A stretch of DNA of 64,000 nucleotides from Streptococcus thermophilus. Lineage in GTDB: Bacteria > Actinomycetota > Actinomycetes > Mycobacteriales > Mycobacteriaceae. A model generated the notes under the pieces. It saw only the letters and a list, made by a program, of their open reading frames with translations, searched no databases and was not told where the DNA came from. The translations under genes were made by a program, and so were the position numbers. The DNA lies in contig UYIL01000003.1 in the NCBI GenBank assembly GCA_900618065.1, positions 1,674,001 through 1,738,000 on the forward strand. The letters are read 5' to 3'. Below, one piece after another: positions 35,974-45,687 of this stretch (within the stretch, counting starts at the first letter, position 1; every line of letters begins with the position of its first letter).

Positions 35974-36613
35974 TCCGACCGCTGATTCCCAGCGCCCGGC
36001 AAAGTTCCCCGCCACCGCTGGCACACCCACGCCCGGAAACATGCCGATGAATAGCGCTGCCTCCGAGCCGACAGACATGCGCTCGACGGATGAGCCTGTC
36101 GTGCACGCCTCACCGCGCGTGGTTTTGGTTGGCCCGCCTGGGGCAGGGAAGTCGACGATCGGCCGGCGTCTGGCACGCGCTATGAATCTGCCGCTGGTGG
36201 ATTCCGACGAGCTCATTGCCAAGGGGGAAGGCAAACCCACCGGTGAGGTGTTCTCTGAACTGGGGGAGGAGCGCTTCCGCGAAGTGGAAGCCGAGTACGT
36301 CGCCCGCTCCCTGGCCTCGGGCGGCGTGGTCAGTTTGGGTGGCGGTGCCGTGCTCACTGAGTCCACCCGCAGGTTGCTCGCAGCGCACAACGTGGTGTGG
36401 ATCGATGTCTCTGTCGAGGAAGGCGTGCGCCGCACCGCGGGCAATGATTCCCGTCCGGTGCTGAAAGCAGACGACCCTGAGGCGCACTACCGGGCTCTGC
36501 TTCAAGCCCGCGAACCCTACTACCGTGAGGTAGCTATGCACCGTGTGCGCACGGACTCGCGCCCGCCGCAGCGTCTCGTGGCCGAAATCCTCGCGCTCAT
36601 CGAATCGCGCTAA
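35966..36613 (+). CDS. aroK: Shikimate kinase
   Basis: A 215-residue P-loop kinase phosphorylating shikimate. The Walker A motif [15 protein letters not shown] begins near residue 53, shikimate-binding residues are in VDSDELI and [11 protein letters not shown], and the lid Arg is in AGNDSRPVL. Shikimate kinases are usually about 170 residues; ATG 35966 adds some 45 Pro/Thr/Ala-rich residues before the kinase fold. That start overlaps the aroC stop. ATG 36041 or 36077 would give a more usual protein, so the start is uncertain. aroB begins 24 bases downstream with TAGGAG. Confidence 0.92.
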   Translation: MTDPTADSQRPAKFPATAGTPTPGNMPMNSAASEPTDMRSTDEPVVHASPRVVLVGPPGAGKSTIGRRLARAMNLPLVDSDELIAKGEGKPTGEVFSELGEERFREVEAEYVARSLASGGVVSLGGGAVLTESTRRLLAAHNVVWIDVSVEEGVRRTAGNDSRPVLKADDPEAHYRALLQAREPYYREVAMHRVRTDSRPPQRLVAEILALIESR

Positions 36614-36637
36614 CAACCCCCCGCTAGGAGCACCCCC

Positions 36638-37711
36638 ATGGCTGTCATCGATGTCACCGGCCCCAACCCGTACCAAGTCCACATTGGCCGTGGGTTGAAT
36701 GAGCAGATCGCCCAGCGTGCACGGGAGACCGGCGCGCGGCAGGCGATGATCGTGCACCAAACGCCGCTGGCAGACACGGCGGAACAGCTTCGCACCCTTA
36801 TTGAATCCGCGGGACTCCAAGTCACGCTCGCCCCAATCCCGGATGCGGAGGACGGCAAAACCCTGCGCGTGGCCGGGGGGTTGTGGGGCACACTGGGTGC
36901 CCAGAATTTCTCGCGCCAGGACATTGTCATTGGCCTTGGTGGCGGGGCGACAACCGATCTTGCTGGCTTTGTCGCCGCGGCGTGGATGCGCGGTATCAAG
37001 GTCATTCAGGTGCCCACGACACTGCTGGCCATGGTCGACGCTGCCGTCGGCGGCAAGACCGGCATCAACACCGACGCCGGTAAGAACCTGGTCGGCGCGT
37101 TCCACGAGCCGGACTCCGTCTTCATCGACCTGGACCGCTTGGACACCCTCGCGCACGAAGAGTTCGTCGCCGGATCCGCCGAGATCATCAAGACCGGCTT
37201 CATTGCCGACCCGGTCATCCTGGACATCTACGAAGAAGCGGCGCAGAGCCCGGAAAGCGACGTTCCGAAGGACCGCATCGCCGAGCTGATCGAGCGGTCG
37301 GTCGCCGTCAAGGCCCGCGTTGTCAGCGAAGACCTCAAGGAATCCCACCTGCGCGAGATCCTCAATTACGGCCACACGCTGGGCCACGCCGTCGAGAAGC
37401 GCGAAGACTACCGCTGGCGCCACGGCAACGCTGTCGCCGTCGGCATGATCTTCGTCGCGGCCTTGGCACGCAACCGCGGTCTCATCGATCAAGAGGTCGT
37501 CGACCGCCACCGCCGCATCTGCGAGTCGGTCGGCCTGCCCACCACCTACGACCAAGACGCTTTCGACGAGCTCTACGAAGGCATGACGCACGACAAGAAG
37601 AACCGCGACGGCCGCATCCGCTTCGTTGTGCTCGAAGGCGTTGGCGCCACGACGCGCCTGGAAGATGCGACCATGGAGGAGCTGCGCGCAGCCTATAGTG
37701 AGTTGGCATGA
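36638..37711 (+). CDS. aroB: 3-dehydroquinate synthase
   Basis: A 357-residue NAD- and zinc-dependent enzyme forming 3-dehydroquinate from DAHP. The glycine-rich NAD site is [19 protein letters not shown], followed by [20 protein letters not shown] and the zinc ligands E in EIIKTGF, and H in [12 protein letters not shown] and RHGNAVAVG (written in the gene as [11 protein letters not shown]). Length is typical. TAGGAG lies 6-7 bases upstream of the ATG. The stop overlaps the aroQ start (ATGA), giving tight coupling. Confidence 0.96.
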   Translation: MAVIDVTGPNPYQVHIGRGLNEQIAQRARETGARQAMIVHQTPLADTAEQLRTLIESAGLQVTLAPIPDAEDGKTLRVAGGLWGTLGAQNFSRQDIVIGLGGGATTDLAGFVAAAWMRGIKVIQVPTTLLAMVDAAVGGKTGINTDAGKNLVGAFHEPDSVFIDLDRLDTLAHEEFVAGSAEIIKTGFIADPVILDIYEEAAQSPESDVPKDRIAELIERSVAVKARVVSEDLKESHLREILNYGHTLGHAVEKREDYRWRHGNAVAVGMIFVAALARNRGLIDQEVVDRHRRICESVGLPTTYDQDAFDELYEGMTHDKKNRDGRIRFVVLEGVGATTRLEDATMEELRAAYSELA

Positions 37712-38139
37712 AGGTACTCGTGCTCAACGGCCCTAATCTCAACCGTCTCGGCAAGCGGCAGCCTGAGATCTACGGTGAGACGACGCTCGCCGACATCGAG
37801 GCGCGACTCAAGGCGTACGCGGGGGACCGCGCCGAGATTTACTTCCGGCAGTCGAATCATGAGGGCGTGCTTATCGACGCGATTCATAACGCCGTCGACA
37901 ACGACTGGCCCGTTATCATCAACCCGGGCGGGTTCACTCACACTTCAGTAGCGCTGCGCGACGCGCTCGTGGAACTGCAGGACGGGCCCGGATTCATCGA
38001 GGTGCACCTCTCCAACGTGCACGCGCGCGAGCCGTTCCGGCACCACTCGTACCTGTCGCCGATCGCGATTGGTGTCATCGCGGGCCTGGGGGCCGATGGT
38101 TACGAACTGGCTCTGGACTACTTCCTGAGGAGGGCATGA
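37708..38139 (+). CDS. aroQ: 3-dehydroquinate dehydratase, type II
   Basis: A 143-residue type II dehydroquinase, a dodecameric enzyme unrelated to type I AroD. Features include [17 protein letters not shown] with the catalytic Tyr and Arg region, [16 protein letters not shown] and [18 protein letters not shown] with the catalytic His. It overlaps aroB by 4 bases upstream and pepQ by 4 bases downstream (ATGA), so this part of the operon is fully coupled. Confidence 0.96.
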   Translation: MKVLVLNGPNLNRLGKRQPEIYGETTLADIEARLKAYAGDRAEIYFRQSNHEGVLIDAIHNAVDNDWPVIINPGGFTHTSVALRDALVELQDGPGFIEVHLSNVHAREPFRHHSYLSPIAIGVIAGLGADGYELALDYFLRRA

Positions 38140-39230
38140 TGGGCTTCGCCGATTCCCGTTTCCTGACCCGCCGCCGCAAACTCTCGGCGGAACTCGCGGG
38201 GCAGCGCATCGACTCTTTCCTGCTGACCCACCCGGTCAACGTGCGCTACTTCTCGGGCTTTTCCGGTTCTAACGGAGCATTGCTGGTGAACAAGGACCTG
38301 TCCGCCAAGATCGCCACCGACGGTAGGTACACTACCCAGATTGCCGCCGAGGTGCCGGACATTGACGCTGAGATCGTCTCCAACCCGGCCGAAACTCTCA
38401 TCGCTGCAGTGGCTGACGGTTGGCGCGTGGGCTTCGACGCCGCGCACATGACCGTCGACGGTTTAAACCGCCTGCAAAAGACCTGCCCTGACGGTGTCAC
38501 GCTGGTCCCAGTCACCGGGGTGGTCGAAGAGATCCGCCTAATCAAAGACGGTTTCGAGATCAGGCGGTTGACAGAAGCTGCCGACATTGCCGTCACTGCG
38601 CTTAAGGGGCTTATCAGCGCCGGCGAGCTGCGCGCCGGCCGCACCGAACGCGAGATCGCCGCCGACTTGGAATACCGCATGCGTCTTGGCGGGGCGCAGC
38701 GCCCCAGCTTCGACACCATTGTCGCCTCCGGCCCGAACTCTGCACTGCCGCACTACAGCGCCGGCGACCGTGTCCTTGAGGACGGCGATCTGGTCACCAT
38801 CGATTTCGGTGCGCACTACCGCGGATTCAACTCGGATATGACGCGCACGTTCTGCATCGGCCACGCGACCGACTTCGCCGCGGAGATCTACGGGGTTGTC
38901 CTCGATGCGCAGTTAGCCGGGGTGAAGGCGGCGACACCGGGGAGGGGACTGGCTGACGTCGATAAGCACTGCCGCGACATCATCGCCGACGCCGGCTATG
39001 GCGACTATTTCGTGCACTCCACGGGACACGGCATTGGCCTGGACGTGCACGAGGCACCGTACGCGCGCGCCAAAGGTACCGGCACCCTGGCGGAGAACAT
39101 GACGCTCACGATCGAACCCGGCATTTACGTGCCGGACAGGGGTGGCGTGCGCATCGAAGACACCGTGGTGATCACCTCTGGCGCGCCGCGGATCATTACC
39201 GAGTTCCCCAAGGAACTCACAGTCATTTAG
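38136..39230 (+). CDS. pepQ: Xaa-Pro peptidase family protein (aminopeptidase P/prolidase type)
   Basis: A 364-residue M24-family metallopeptidase cleaving Xaa-Pro bonds. The N-terminal creatinase-like domain ([20 protein letters not shown]) is followed by the pita-bread catalytic domain. All five metal ligands are visible: [18 protein letters not shown] (two Asp), [15 protein letters not shown] (His), [10 protein letters not shown] (Glu) and GGVRIEDTV (Glu). It overlaps aroQ and lies 61 bases before efp; this pepQ-efp-nusB order is widespread in Gram-positive bacteria. The next methionine, at 38139, is an equally possible start. Confidence 0.93.
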   Translation: MMGFADSRFLTRRRKLSAELAGQRIDSFLLTHPVNVRYFSGFSGSNGALLVNKDLSAKIATDGRYTTQIAAEVPDIDAEIVSNPAETLIAAVADGWRVGFDAAHMTVDGLNRLQKTCPDGVTLVPVTGVVEEIRLIKDGFEIRRLTEAADIAVTALKGLISAGELRAGRTEREIAADLEYRMRLGGAQRPSFDTIVASGPNSALPHYSAGDRVLEDGDLVTIDFGAHYRGFNSDMTRTFCIGHATDFAAEIYGVVLDAQLAGVKAATPGRGLADVDKHCRDIIADAGYGDYFVHSTGHGIGLDVHEAPYARAKGTGTLAENMTLTIEPGIYVPDRGGVRIEDTVVITSGAPRIITEFPKELTVI

Positions 39231-39291
39231 TATCTAGCCTTGTTCGTGTAGCATGGGCATGTTTTGACGGCCCCCACAAGGAGGATTTCAC

Positions 39292-39855
39292 GTGGCAACT
39301 ACCGCCGACTTCAAGAACGGCCTTGTCCTCAACGTTGACGGCAAGCTCCAGCAGATCATCGAGTTCCAGCACGTCAAGCCGGGCAAGGGCCCCGCATTCG
39401 TGCGCACGAAGCTCAAAGACGTGGTCACGGGCAAGACCGTGGACAAGACTTGGAACGCCGGCGTCAAGGTGGAGACCGCGACTGTGGACCGCCGCGACAT
39501 GACCTACCTGTACAACGACGGCCAGAACTACGTGGTCATGGACGACAAGACCTACGAGCAGTACGAGCTGCCGGAGGACAAGTTCGGCGACGCCGCACGC
39601 TTCCTGCTGGAGAACATGCGCGTGCAGGTCTCCTTTCACGAGGGCGAGGCTCTCTTCGCCGAGCTGCCGATCTCCGTCGACCTGGTCATCCAGCACACCG
39701 ACCCGGGCCTGCAGGGCGACCGCTCCACCGGCGGCACCAAGCCGGCCACCCTGGAAACCGGCGCTGAGATCCAGGTGCCGCTGTTCCTGGAGACTGGCAA
39801 TGTGGTCAAGGTGGACACCCGCACTGGCGAGTACCTCTCCCGCGTGAACAACTAA
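39292..39855 (+). CDS. efp: Elongation factor P
   Basis: A 187-residue factor that rescues ribosomes stalled at polyproline. The KOW-like N-terminal domain has the modification-loop region [17 protein letters not shown] with the conserved lysine; two OB domains follow, ending with the signature [10 protein letters not shown]. The actinobacterial loop is of the PGKGPA type. Start GTG 39292 has AAGGAGG 8-9 bases upstream, the strongest ribosome site in this operon. nusB begins 1 base after its stop. Confidence 0.97.
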   Translation: MATTADFKNGLVLNVDGKLQQIIEFQHVKPGKGPAFVRTKLKDVVTGKTVDKTWNAGVKVETATVDRRDMTYLYNDGQNYVVMDDKTYEQYELPEDKFGDAARFLLENMRVQVSFHEGEALFAELPISVDLVIQHTDPGLQGDRSTGGTKPATLETGAEIQVPLFLETGNVVKVDTRTGEYLSRVNN

Positions 39856-39856
39856 G

Positions 39857-40492
39857 ATGCCCGACTACAAACGTCACGGCGCCCGTTACCGGGCGCGCCG
39901 CCGCGCCGTAGATATCCTCTTCGAGGCTGAGACCCGCGACGTCGACCCGGTGGCGATCGTGGAAGACCGCGCCGCTTTGGCCGGGGACCCGGCGAACGCT
40001 GTCGCGCCGGTCGCCGACTACACCCGTGAGATCATCGCGGGCGCGGCCGCCGCCTTGGATGAGATCGACAACGCGATCGAGCGCTTCCTGTCCGACAACT
40101 GGGAGCTCAACCGCATTCCCGCCGTCGACCGCGCCATCCTGCGCGTGGCCACGTGGGAGATCCTCTACAACGACGAGGTTGATCCGCCGATCTCCATCGC
40201 CAACGCCATGGAGATGTCAACCGAGTACGCCGGCGACAACGCGTCGCCGTACATCCACGCTGTGCTCGACGACATCATCCAGGCCCACGCGGCGAACGCG
40301 CCCGAGATCGCCCAAGCAACAGACGAGTTCGGCCAGTTCACCGACACCGCCGAGGCCGCAGCGGTCACGGAAAACACCGACCTGGCTGCGACATCGCTTA
40401 TCGACGCGAATGCGGCAGATCCGGCAGAGTCTTCCGCCCCCGCCGACACTACGAAGGAGCAGCAGCCCACCGATGGCCAAAGTGACGATTGA
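39857..40492 (+). CDS. nusB: Transcription antitermination factor NusB
   Basis: A 211-residue RNA-binding factor for rRNA antitermination. The NusB fold spans residues 1-145: [55 protein letters not shown] and [16 protein letters not shown]. The C-terminal 60 residues are Ala/Thr/Asp-rich, beyond the usual 140-160 residue family length, and probably disordered. The gene starts one base after efp and overlaps the downstream polyphosphate kinase gene by 20 bases. Confidence 0.94.
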   Translation: MPDYKRHGARYRARRRAVDILFEAETRDVDPVAIVEDRAALAGDPANAVAPVADYTREIIAGAAAALDEIDNAIERFLSDNWELNRIPAVDRAILRVATWEILYNDEVDPPISIANAMEMSTEYAGDNASPYIHAVLDDIIQAHAANAPEIAQATDEFGQFTDTAEAAAVTENTDLAATSLIDANAADPAESSAPADTTKEQQPTDGQSDD

Positions 40493-41321
40493 GGAGGCCG
40501 AATCCCTTCGCGTCGGCCCCGATTTCTCGATTGACTCGGTGGACCCGGCATCCACGCCGGGGCTTTCCGACGGCAATGTCGACGGCGCGTACTCCGACTT
40601 CGATGATGAAATCGCCGAACTACAGGAGTGCCTCTACGCCAACGGCCGCGCCGGCAATGAGAATGCCGGCTCGATCCTGCTCGTCCTCCAGGGCATGGAC
40701 ACCTCCGGCAAAGGCGGCATCGTCCGCAACGTTGTCGGCGATGTGATGGACCCGCAGGGTGTGCACATCAAGGCCTTTGGCAAACCAACGGAAGAAGAGC
40801 GCAAACACGATTTCCTGTGGCGCATTCGCCCGCACCTTCCAGAGCCGGGCATGGTCTCTGTCTTCGACCGCTCCCACTACGAAGACGTGCTGGTCCAGCG
40901 CGTGAAGAACATGGCCCCGCCGGAGGAGATCGAGCGCCGCTACGGCGCGATCGTCGATTTCGAGAATGAAGCCGCCGCGAACGGCACCAAGATCATCAAG
41001 GTCATGCCGCATATTTCCAAGGATTTCCAGAAGGAGAACCTGCGGAACCGTCTTGAGCGCGAGGACAAGCACTGGAAATACAATCCCGGCGACATCGACG
41101 ACCGTCAGCTCTGGGACGAGTACCAAAAGGCCTACGAGATCGCGATGACGCGCACCTCCACCGATGTCGCGCCATGGTACTGCATCCCGTCCGACGACAA
41201 GGACTATTGCCGCACTGTGGTCAAAACTTTGGTCGCCCGCGCACTGCGCGAGCTCGACCTCACCTGGCCGGAGCCGGACTTTGACATCGAGACTGAACTC
41301 AAACGCCTCGAAGAGAGCTAG
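40473..41321 (+). CDS. PPK2-family polyphosphate kinase (polyphosphate:nucleotide phosphotransferase)
   Basis: A 282-residue enzyme of the PPK2 family, transferring phosphate between polyphosphate and nucleotides. Walker A is [11 protein letters not shown] at about 72-82 and the Walker B/lid region is [15 protein letters not shown] at about 130-144. [19 protein letters not shown] and [12 protein letters not shown] are further family blocks. I choose ATG 40473, inside the end of nusB, because [14 protein letters not shown] is a normal start and GAAGGAG lies 13 bases upstream. The frame is open through nusB only by chance. Whether it prefers AMP, ADP or GDP cannot be told from sequence reading alone. 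Confidence 0.9.
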   Translation: MAKVTIEEAESLRVGPDFSIDSVDPASTPGLSDGNVDGAYSDFDDEIAELQECLYANGRAGNENAGSILLVLQGMDTSGKGGIVRNVVGDVMDPQGVHIKAFGKPTEEERKHDFLWRIRPHLPEPGMVSVFDRSHYEDVLVQRVKNMAPPEEIERRYGAIVDFENEAAANGTKIIKVMPHISKDFQKENLRNRLEREDKHWKYNPGDIDDRQLWDEYQKAYEIAMTRTSTDVAPWYCIPSDDKDYCRTVVKTLVARALRELDLTWPEPDFDIETELKRLEES

Positions 41322-41644
41322 AAGCCGTCCGCGGTGGTGGCCGTGGTGCTCACAGATGTCGGCGTTGGGGTTGAGGTCGAATCGCTGCCGGCTAAGACGA
41401 GCACGCCAATGAACGCTAGAACGATTGCACCGACCGCTAGCAACGGCAGCACGCAGGAGGCGAAGACATAGAGCCCAGAGGCGATGCCGCCCGCCGACGT
41501 GTCGTTCTGCGGCATCGCCGCGTAGGGCGAAGCTGCTGGCTGACCTGGCTGGGGCGGGTATGGCTGCTGCTGGCCGTATTGATGACCGTGTGGCTGCCCG
41601 CCAGCATTATCGTCATAGGCTGGGTGGTTCCACTGGTTCGACAT
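41318..41644 (-). CDS. Small Pro/Gln-rich membrane protein, unknown function
   Basis: A 108-residue protein. The N-terminal 50 residues are rich in Gln, Pro, Gly and Tyr (GQQQPYPPQPGQPAASPYAA). One transmembrane stretch lies at about 58-86 (YVFASCVLPLLAVGAIVLAF), and a Ser/Thr/Pro tail follows. A GGGAGG site lies about 9 bases before the ATG. The stop codon overlaps the stop of the convergent polyphosphate kinase gene. No family recognised; such small PxxP-type membrane proteins are common in corynebacteria. Confidence 0.65.
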   Translation of the reverse strand: MSNQWNHPAYDDNAGGQPHGHQYGQQQPYPPQPGQPAASPYAAMPQNDTSAGGIASGLYVFASCVLPLLAVGAIVLAFIGVLVLAGSDSTSTPTPTSVSTTATTADGF

Positions 41645-41743
41645 GCTGCAGTCCTCCCGTAGTTAGGTTCAGGGTACATGACCGCTGCCGGGTAGCTATG
41701 AGGATCGGGACCGGCCGCAGTGGCTGGGTGCATCACGTTGCGG

Positions 41744-42235
41744 CTACTGCTCGAGCTCCGCCTCGCCACCGTTGTTCTCGGCATCTGCTTGCTCGACTTC
41801 CGCCTGCGCCGTCTCGATCTGCTCGGAGAGCACGACCATGGCGTTGTGCGCGCTGACCACCTTGTCCACGGCGTCCGCAACGGCGGCACGCAGTTGCGGG
41901 TCGGTCATGCCCGAGGCGCAGTGCACCTCGGACTCGGTGCGCACGATGAGATGCTCGGACCGGTTGCCGACGATCGCCCGCGCACCCACCACCGTCGAGT
42001 TGACCTCATTGGCGGCCAGGTACAGCGCTGCTTCTGGCGAGTCTGCCGGGGTTTCGGTGGCAGAGTCGGCCCGGGCGATGAACACGGAGTCCAGCAGCAC
42101 CACCATGAGCTGCAGATCTTCGTGTATTCCTTGGGCGACGCGACCCGTGGAGTCGGCGTCCAAGCCGATGCCCGCCTGGGCGGCGGCGTCCACAATGCGG
42201 TCGATAGAAACAGCTGAAACGGTGTTGTCACTCAC
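41744..42235 (-). CDS. YbjN-type domain protein, second copy
   Basis: A 163-residue cytosolic protein resembling YbjN-type (type III secretion chaperone-like fold) proteins: IDRIVDAAAQAGIGLDADST, then a hydrophobic beta region and AALYLAANEVNSTVVGARAI. The last 60 residues are helical and acidic (EQIETAQAEVEQADAENNGG). I start at GTG 42235 because GGGAGGAG ends 6 bases upstream and the previous gene stops 2 bases before it; the ATG at 42250 lies inside that ribosome site. It is the last gene of the epimerase-ybjN-ybjN operon. Function unknown. Confidence 0.72.
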   Translation of the reverse strand: MSDNTVSAVSIDRIVDAAAQAGIGLDADSTGRVAQGIHEDLQLMVVLLDSVFIARADSATETPADSPEAALYLAANEVNSTVVGARAIVGNRSEHLIVRTESEVHCASGMTDPQLRAAVADAVDKVVSAHNAMVVLSEQIETAQAEVEQADAENNGGEAELEQ

Positions 42236-42237
42236 GG

Positions 42238-42735
42238 TTACTCCTCCCATGTCACAGCGGTCGGGAATGATTCGGCCAAGAAGTCGAACGCCTGCAGCGT
42301 CGCGTCGATCGATGTGATCACGAAGGAGCCGAGCTGGTCGCCGGAGAGCCCTTGTGAGACATCCAGCGAGCGGATGCCTGTGATAACCAGGGTGTTTTCC
42401 TCGCTCTGGAAGAAGCGTAATGTCGGTGCGAAGCGCGTCTGGTTGTACTCGTTCACAGCGAAGAGCAGCGACGAGGCATCCATCGGGGTGAATTCACCGC
42501 GCCAGACGGACTCGAACACCAGCCGCGCGTCATCGAAGGCGAACACCATCGCAGCGTTGACGAAGCCCGTGCGCAGCACCGTCCGGGTGGGTTCATCGGG
42601 GCCAGCGTCGGCTTCTTCAATGCGGTATTCGAGGCTTTCAGCGTCGAGCACAGCAGCGATGTCGTGCACGGTGGCATCGCTGACATCGCGAGACGCATTT
42701 ACGTTCCCCTCCGCATCATTCGTTGGTCGTGTCAC
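42238..42735 (-). CDS. YbjN-domain protein, first copy
   Basis: A 165-residue protein with a YbjN-like pattern: IAAVLDAESLEYRIEEADAG, a hydrophobic strand pair, then FTPMDASSLLFAVNEYNQTR and RFFQSEENTLVITGIRSLDV. The family is widespread but its role is not established. Its ATG overlaps the stop of the upstream epimerase gene (ATGA on the minus strand), and its stop lies 2 bases before the second YbjN gene, so all three are coupled. Confidence 0.78.
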   Translation of the reverse strand: MTRPTNDAEGNVNASRDVSDATVHDIAAVLDAESLEYRIEEADAGPDEPTRTVLRTGFVNAAMVFAFDDARLVFESVWRGEFTPMDASSLLFAVNEYNQTRFAPTLRFFQSEENTLVITGIRSLDVSQGLSGDQLGSFVITSIDATLQAFDFLAESFPTAVTWEE

Positions 42736-44069
42736 AGCAGTTCCTCCTTGCCGAGTTCGTGGTCTAAGGCTTCTTGCAGGGTGGGGTAGCGGAAGTGGTG
42801 GCCGAGCTCATTGAGTACCGCCGGCTCGACACGCTGGTCGGCCAGGGCGAGCTCGCGGGCACCTTCTTCGCCGAGCAGCACCTTGGGGCCGAGCGAGGGG
42901 ATGCCCATCAACTCGGGGCGGTTGAGCGTTGAGGTGAGTGCTTTCGACATCTCGGCGTTTGTCACCGGGTTCGGGGCGGTGGCGTTGACGGGGCCGGAGA
43001 GTTGACCGTCGAAAAGCGCGCGGATGTAGATATCTGTCAGGTCGTCGATGGCCACCCACGACATCCAGAAGTCGCCGTCACCGAAGCGCGCGGACAGCGC
43101 GGTTGAAGCGGAGAAACGCAGCACCGGCAACAGTCCACCCGCACCGGAGAGGACGAGTCCTGTGCGGATGTTCACGGTACGCACGCCAGCATCGCGGGCG
43201 GCGTCAGTGTCGGCTTCCCAGTCGGCGACGACCTCGGCGAGGAACCCGTCGCCCTGGCCGTCGGCCTCGGTGTAGACGCGGTCACCGGCATTGGTGCCAT
43301 AAAGGCCGACCGCCGAAGCTGACACGAACGTCTCTACACCAGCATCCGCCGCGGCTTGCGCCAACTTGCGCGTCGGGCCAACGCGAGAGGAATAGACCTT
43401 CGATTTATGGGTCTCGGTGAATCGGCCCATGATGGACTCGCCAGCGAGGTGGACAACGGCGTCGACGCCGCTGAAAACCGATGGGTCCGGGTCCTCCATG
43501 TCCCAGTGGCGCTGGCCCTCGTCCGCGTCGCCGCGCACGAACTGGATAACGGTGTGTCCGGTGGTGGTCAGCTGCGCAGTCAAGGCGGAACCGACGAGGC
43601 CGCGCGAACCGGTCATCGCGATCGTTTTCGGTGCGACGTCGGCGATCTGCTCGAGGCGGTCCTGGAACGCGAGGTCTTCGACGAGTTGGCGTTGGCGGTA
43701 GGCGAAGGCCGCCTTGAGCATGGCTTCCGGCACCCGCGTGTCCACAGTGTCGGTGATGCGTGTGCCGCCGTCTGCCTGCTCGAAGAGGTGGGTGTGCTTC
43801 CATTGGGTCGCTTGTTTGACGGGGGTGTTCTCTGCCACGTCGACGAACTGGGAACCTTCGACATATTCCTCGGCGACGTGTTGCGCGACCCACTTCTGGC
43901 CGGCGGGCAGCTTGAGCACGGTGGTGCCGTCGCGTAGTGATTCAGCGCCGGAGACAACGCTCATCGGAAGAAAAGGCGGGGTCAGACGCTCAACGGCGCC
44001 CGGGCGGGTGTGCCACTCCCAGACGCGCTCAAGCGGCGCGGGCACGAGGTGGGTGGTGGAGATGGACAT
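42732..44069 (-). CDS. SRPBCC domain fused to TIGR01777-type NAD-dependent epimerase
   Basis: A 445-residue two-domain protein. Residues 1-145 form an SRPBCC/polyketide-cyclase-like lipid-binding domain ([38 protein letters not shown]). Residues 150-445 are an epimerase of the YfcH/SulA-like family: the NAD motif is [16 protein letters not shown], followed by [24 protein letters not shown] and a C-terminal domain with [16 protein letters not shown]. The substrate is unknown. The gene starts the minus-strand operon with the two YbjN genes and diverges from the pyr operon. Confidence 0.86.
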   Translation of the reverse strand: MSISTTHLVPAPLERVWEWHTRPGAVERLTPPFLPMSVVSGAESLRDGTTVLKLPAGQKWVAQHVAEEYVEGSQFVDVAENTPVKQATQWKHTHLFEQADGGTRITDTVDTRVPEAMLKAAFAYRQRQLVEDLAFQDRLEQIADVAPKTIAMTGSRGLVGSALTAQLTTTGHTVIQFVRGDADEGQRHWDMEDPDPSVFSGVDAVVHLAGESIMGRFTETHKSKVYSSRVGPTRKLAQAAADAGVETFVSASAVGLYGTNAGDRVYTEADGQGDGFLAEVVADWEADTDAARDAGVRTVNIRTGLVLSGAGGLLPVLRFSASTALSARFGDGDFWMSWVAIDDLTDIYIRALFDGQLSGPVNATAPNPVTNAEMSKALTSTLNRPELMGIPSLGPKVLLGEEGARELALADQRVEPAVLNELGHHFRYPTLQEALDHELGKEELL

Positions 44070-44095
44070 TGGGAACCTGCTTTAAGCGTTTGAGT

Positions 44096-44103
44096 GATAA
44101 TCT
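44096..44103 (+). promoter_or_regulatory. Candidate -10 region of the pyr operon
   Basis: GATAATCT contains GATAAT and TAATCT, both close to the corynebacterial -10 pattern, about 95 bases before pyrR. A small hairpin GCTGG-CCC-CCAGC follows at 44122-44134 in the presumed leader. No clear -35. Confidence 0.4.
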
Positions 44104-44166
44104 GGCTGAAGTCGTTCACGGGCTGGCCCCCAGCTTAGACACGCACGCACAAACGCATCCTTTAAA

Positions 44167-44193
44167 TTCCGCACAGAGAGGCGGGGAAGGAGG
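44167..44193 (+). promoter_or_regulatory. PyrR-binding RNA hairpin overlapping the pyrR ribosome binding site
   Basis: In the leader, TTCC-GC (44167-44172) pairs with GC-GG-GGAA (44181-44188, two-base bulge), closing the loop ACAGAGAG. The purine-rich AGAGAGG loop and bulged stem match the known PyrR binding loop of pyr mRNA. The 3' arm contains the first two bases of the Shine-Dalgarno AAGGAGG (44187-44193), 4 bases before the ATG at 44198. No terminator hairpin is seen, so translational repression, as described for Mycobacterium smegmatis, fits better than attenuation. Confidence 0.7.
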
Positions 44194-44197
44194 TTCG

Positions 44198-44746
44198 ATG
44201 AGTGCCACACAGTTGCTCGACGCCAACGACGTGTCGCGCACAATTGCACGCATCGCGCACCAGATCATCGAGAAAACGGCGCTCGATTCGCCGGACACGC
44301 CGCCGGTTGTTCTACTGGGGATTCCGTCGGGGGGAGTGCCGCTGGCGAAGCGCATCTCCGCCGCAGTAGAGGAATTCGCCGGGGTCACTGTCCCCGTCGG
44401 CAGTCTGGACGTCACGCTCTACCGCGACGATCTGCGGGCACGTCCGCACCGCGCACTGTTGCCCACCGACATTCCGGTAGACATCAACGACACGATCGTG
44501 GTGCTTATCGACGATGTCTTGTACTCCGGTCGCACCATCCGCGCCGCCCTCGACGCCATCGCGGACATTGGACGCCCGCAGGCCATTCAGCTGGCCGTGC
44601 TCGTCGACCGCGGACACCGCGAACTGCCCATCCGCGCGGACTACGTGGGCAAGAACATTCCGACGTCGCGCAACGAAGACGTCGAAGTCACCCTCACGCC
44701 GATCGACGACTCTGATGGCGTGACCCTGCTCAAGGACGGTGAATGA
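44198..44746 (+). CDS. pyrR: Bifunctional pyr operon regulator/uracil phosphoribosyltransferase PyrR
   Basis: A 182-residue protein that binds pyr mRNA when UMP or UTP is high and has weak UPRTase activity. The PRPP motif [18 protein letters not shown] and the N-terminal block [13 protein letters not shown] are present, as is the basic surface ([20 protein letters not shown]). ATG 44198 is fixed by AAGGAGG 4 bases upstream; the frame extends further only through non-coding leader. Its stop overlaps the pyrB start. It heads pyrR-pyrB-pyrC-carA-carB-pyrF. Confidence 0.95.
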   Translation: MSATQLLDANDVSRTIARIAHQIIEKTALDSPDTPPVVLLGIPSGGVPLAKRISAAVEEFAGVTVPVGSLDVTLYRDDLRARPHRALLPTDIPVDINDTIVVLIDDVLYSGRTIRAALDAIADIGRPQAIQLAVLVDRGHRELPIRADYVGKNIPTSRNEDVEVTLTPIDDSDGVTLLKDGE

Positions 44747-45687
44747 TGAAGCACCTGATCAGCATCGCGGACCTCACCCGCGAGGAGATCATCGGCCTGA
44801 TGGACGAGGCTGACCGGTTCCGCGAAGCGCTCGACGACCGTGAGATGAAGAAACTACCGACGCTGCGCGGGCGGACGGTATTCACGCTGTTCTACGAGAA
44901 CTCCACACGCACGCGCTCGTCGTTCGAGACGGCGGGCAAGTGGATGAGCGCCGACGTGATCAACGTTTCCGCCTCCAGCTCTTCGGTGAAGAAGGGCGAG
45001 TCCCTCAAGGACACCGCCCTGACGATCGAGGCGGTCGGCGCGGATGCGATCATCATGCGCCACCCGGCGTCCGGTGCGCCGAACCTGCTGCGGCAGTGGG
45101 TGCCGGGAGCGAGCATCATCAACGCTGGCGACGGCCAGCACCAGCACCCCACCCAGGCGCTTCTCGACGCCGTGACGATGCGGCAGAACATCGGCGACTT
45201 AGACGGCAAGAAGGTTCTCGTCGTCGGCGACTGCCTGCACTCGCGCGTGGTGCGCTCGAACGTGGACTTGCTTGCGGCTCTCGGCGCATCCGTCGTGCTC
45301 GTCGCCCCGCCGACGCTCATGCCTGCCGGGGTGGAGACGTGGCCGTGCGAGGTGTCGTACGACTTCGACGCTGAGCTGGCGGGCGGCGCTGACGGTGCCT
45401 CGCCCGACGTGGTGATGATGCTGCGCGTCCAGGCGGAGCGCATGCTCGGCGGGTTCTTCCCGTCCCACCGCGAATACGCCACCTTGTACGGTCTGTCCGA
45501 GGCCCGTGCTGACATGCTCGGCAGCGAGGCCCTTATCATGCACCCCGGCCCAATGCTGCGCGGGATGGAGATCAACTTCGCCGTCGCCGACCGCCCCAAC
45601 GCCGTGGTCCTGAACCAGGTGACTAACGGCGTGTACACCCGCATGGCGGTCCTATTCACATTGCTGGCGAGCGGAGAGGAGATCTAG
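44743..45687 (+). CDS. pyrB: Aspartate carbamoyltransferase catalytic subunit
   Basis: A 314-residue enzyme joining carbamoyl phosphate and aspartate. The carbamoyl-phosphate site [20 protein letters not shown], the loop [17 protein letters not shown] and [11 protein letters not shown] are intact, and [11 protein letters not shown] lies near the C-terminus. There is no pyrI regulatory-subunit gene, as expected for actinobacteria. It overlaps pyrR by 4 bases and its stop directly abuts the pyrC ATG. Confidence 0.97.
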   Translation: MMKHLISIADLTREEIIGLMDEADRFREALDDREMKKLPTLRGRTVFTLFYENSTRTRSSFETAGKWMSADVINVSASSSSVKKGESLKDTALTIEAVGADAIIMRHPASGAPNLLRQWVPGASIINAGDGQHQHPTQALLDAVTMRQNIGDLDGKKVLVVGDCLHSRVVRSNVDLLAALGASVVLVAPPTLMPAGVETWPCEVSYDFDAELAGGADGASPDVVMMLRVQAERMLGGFFPSHREYATLYGLSEARADMLGSEALIMHPGPMLRGMEINFAVADRPNAVVLNQVTNGVYTRMAVLFTLLASGEEI

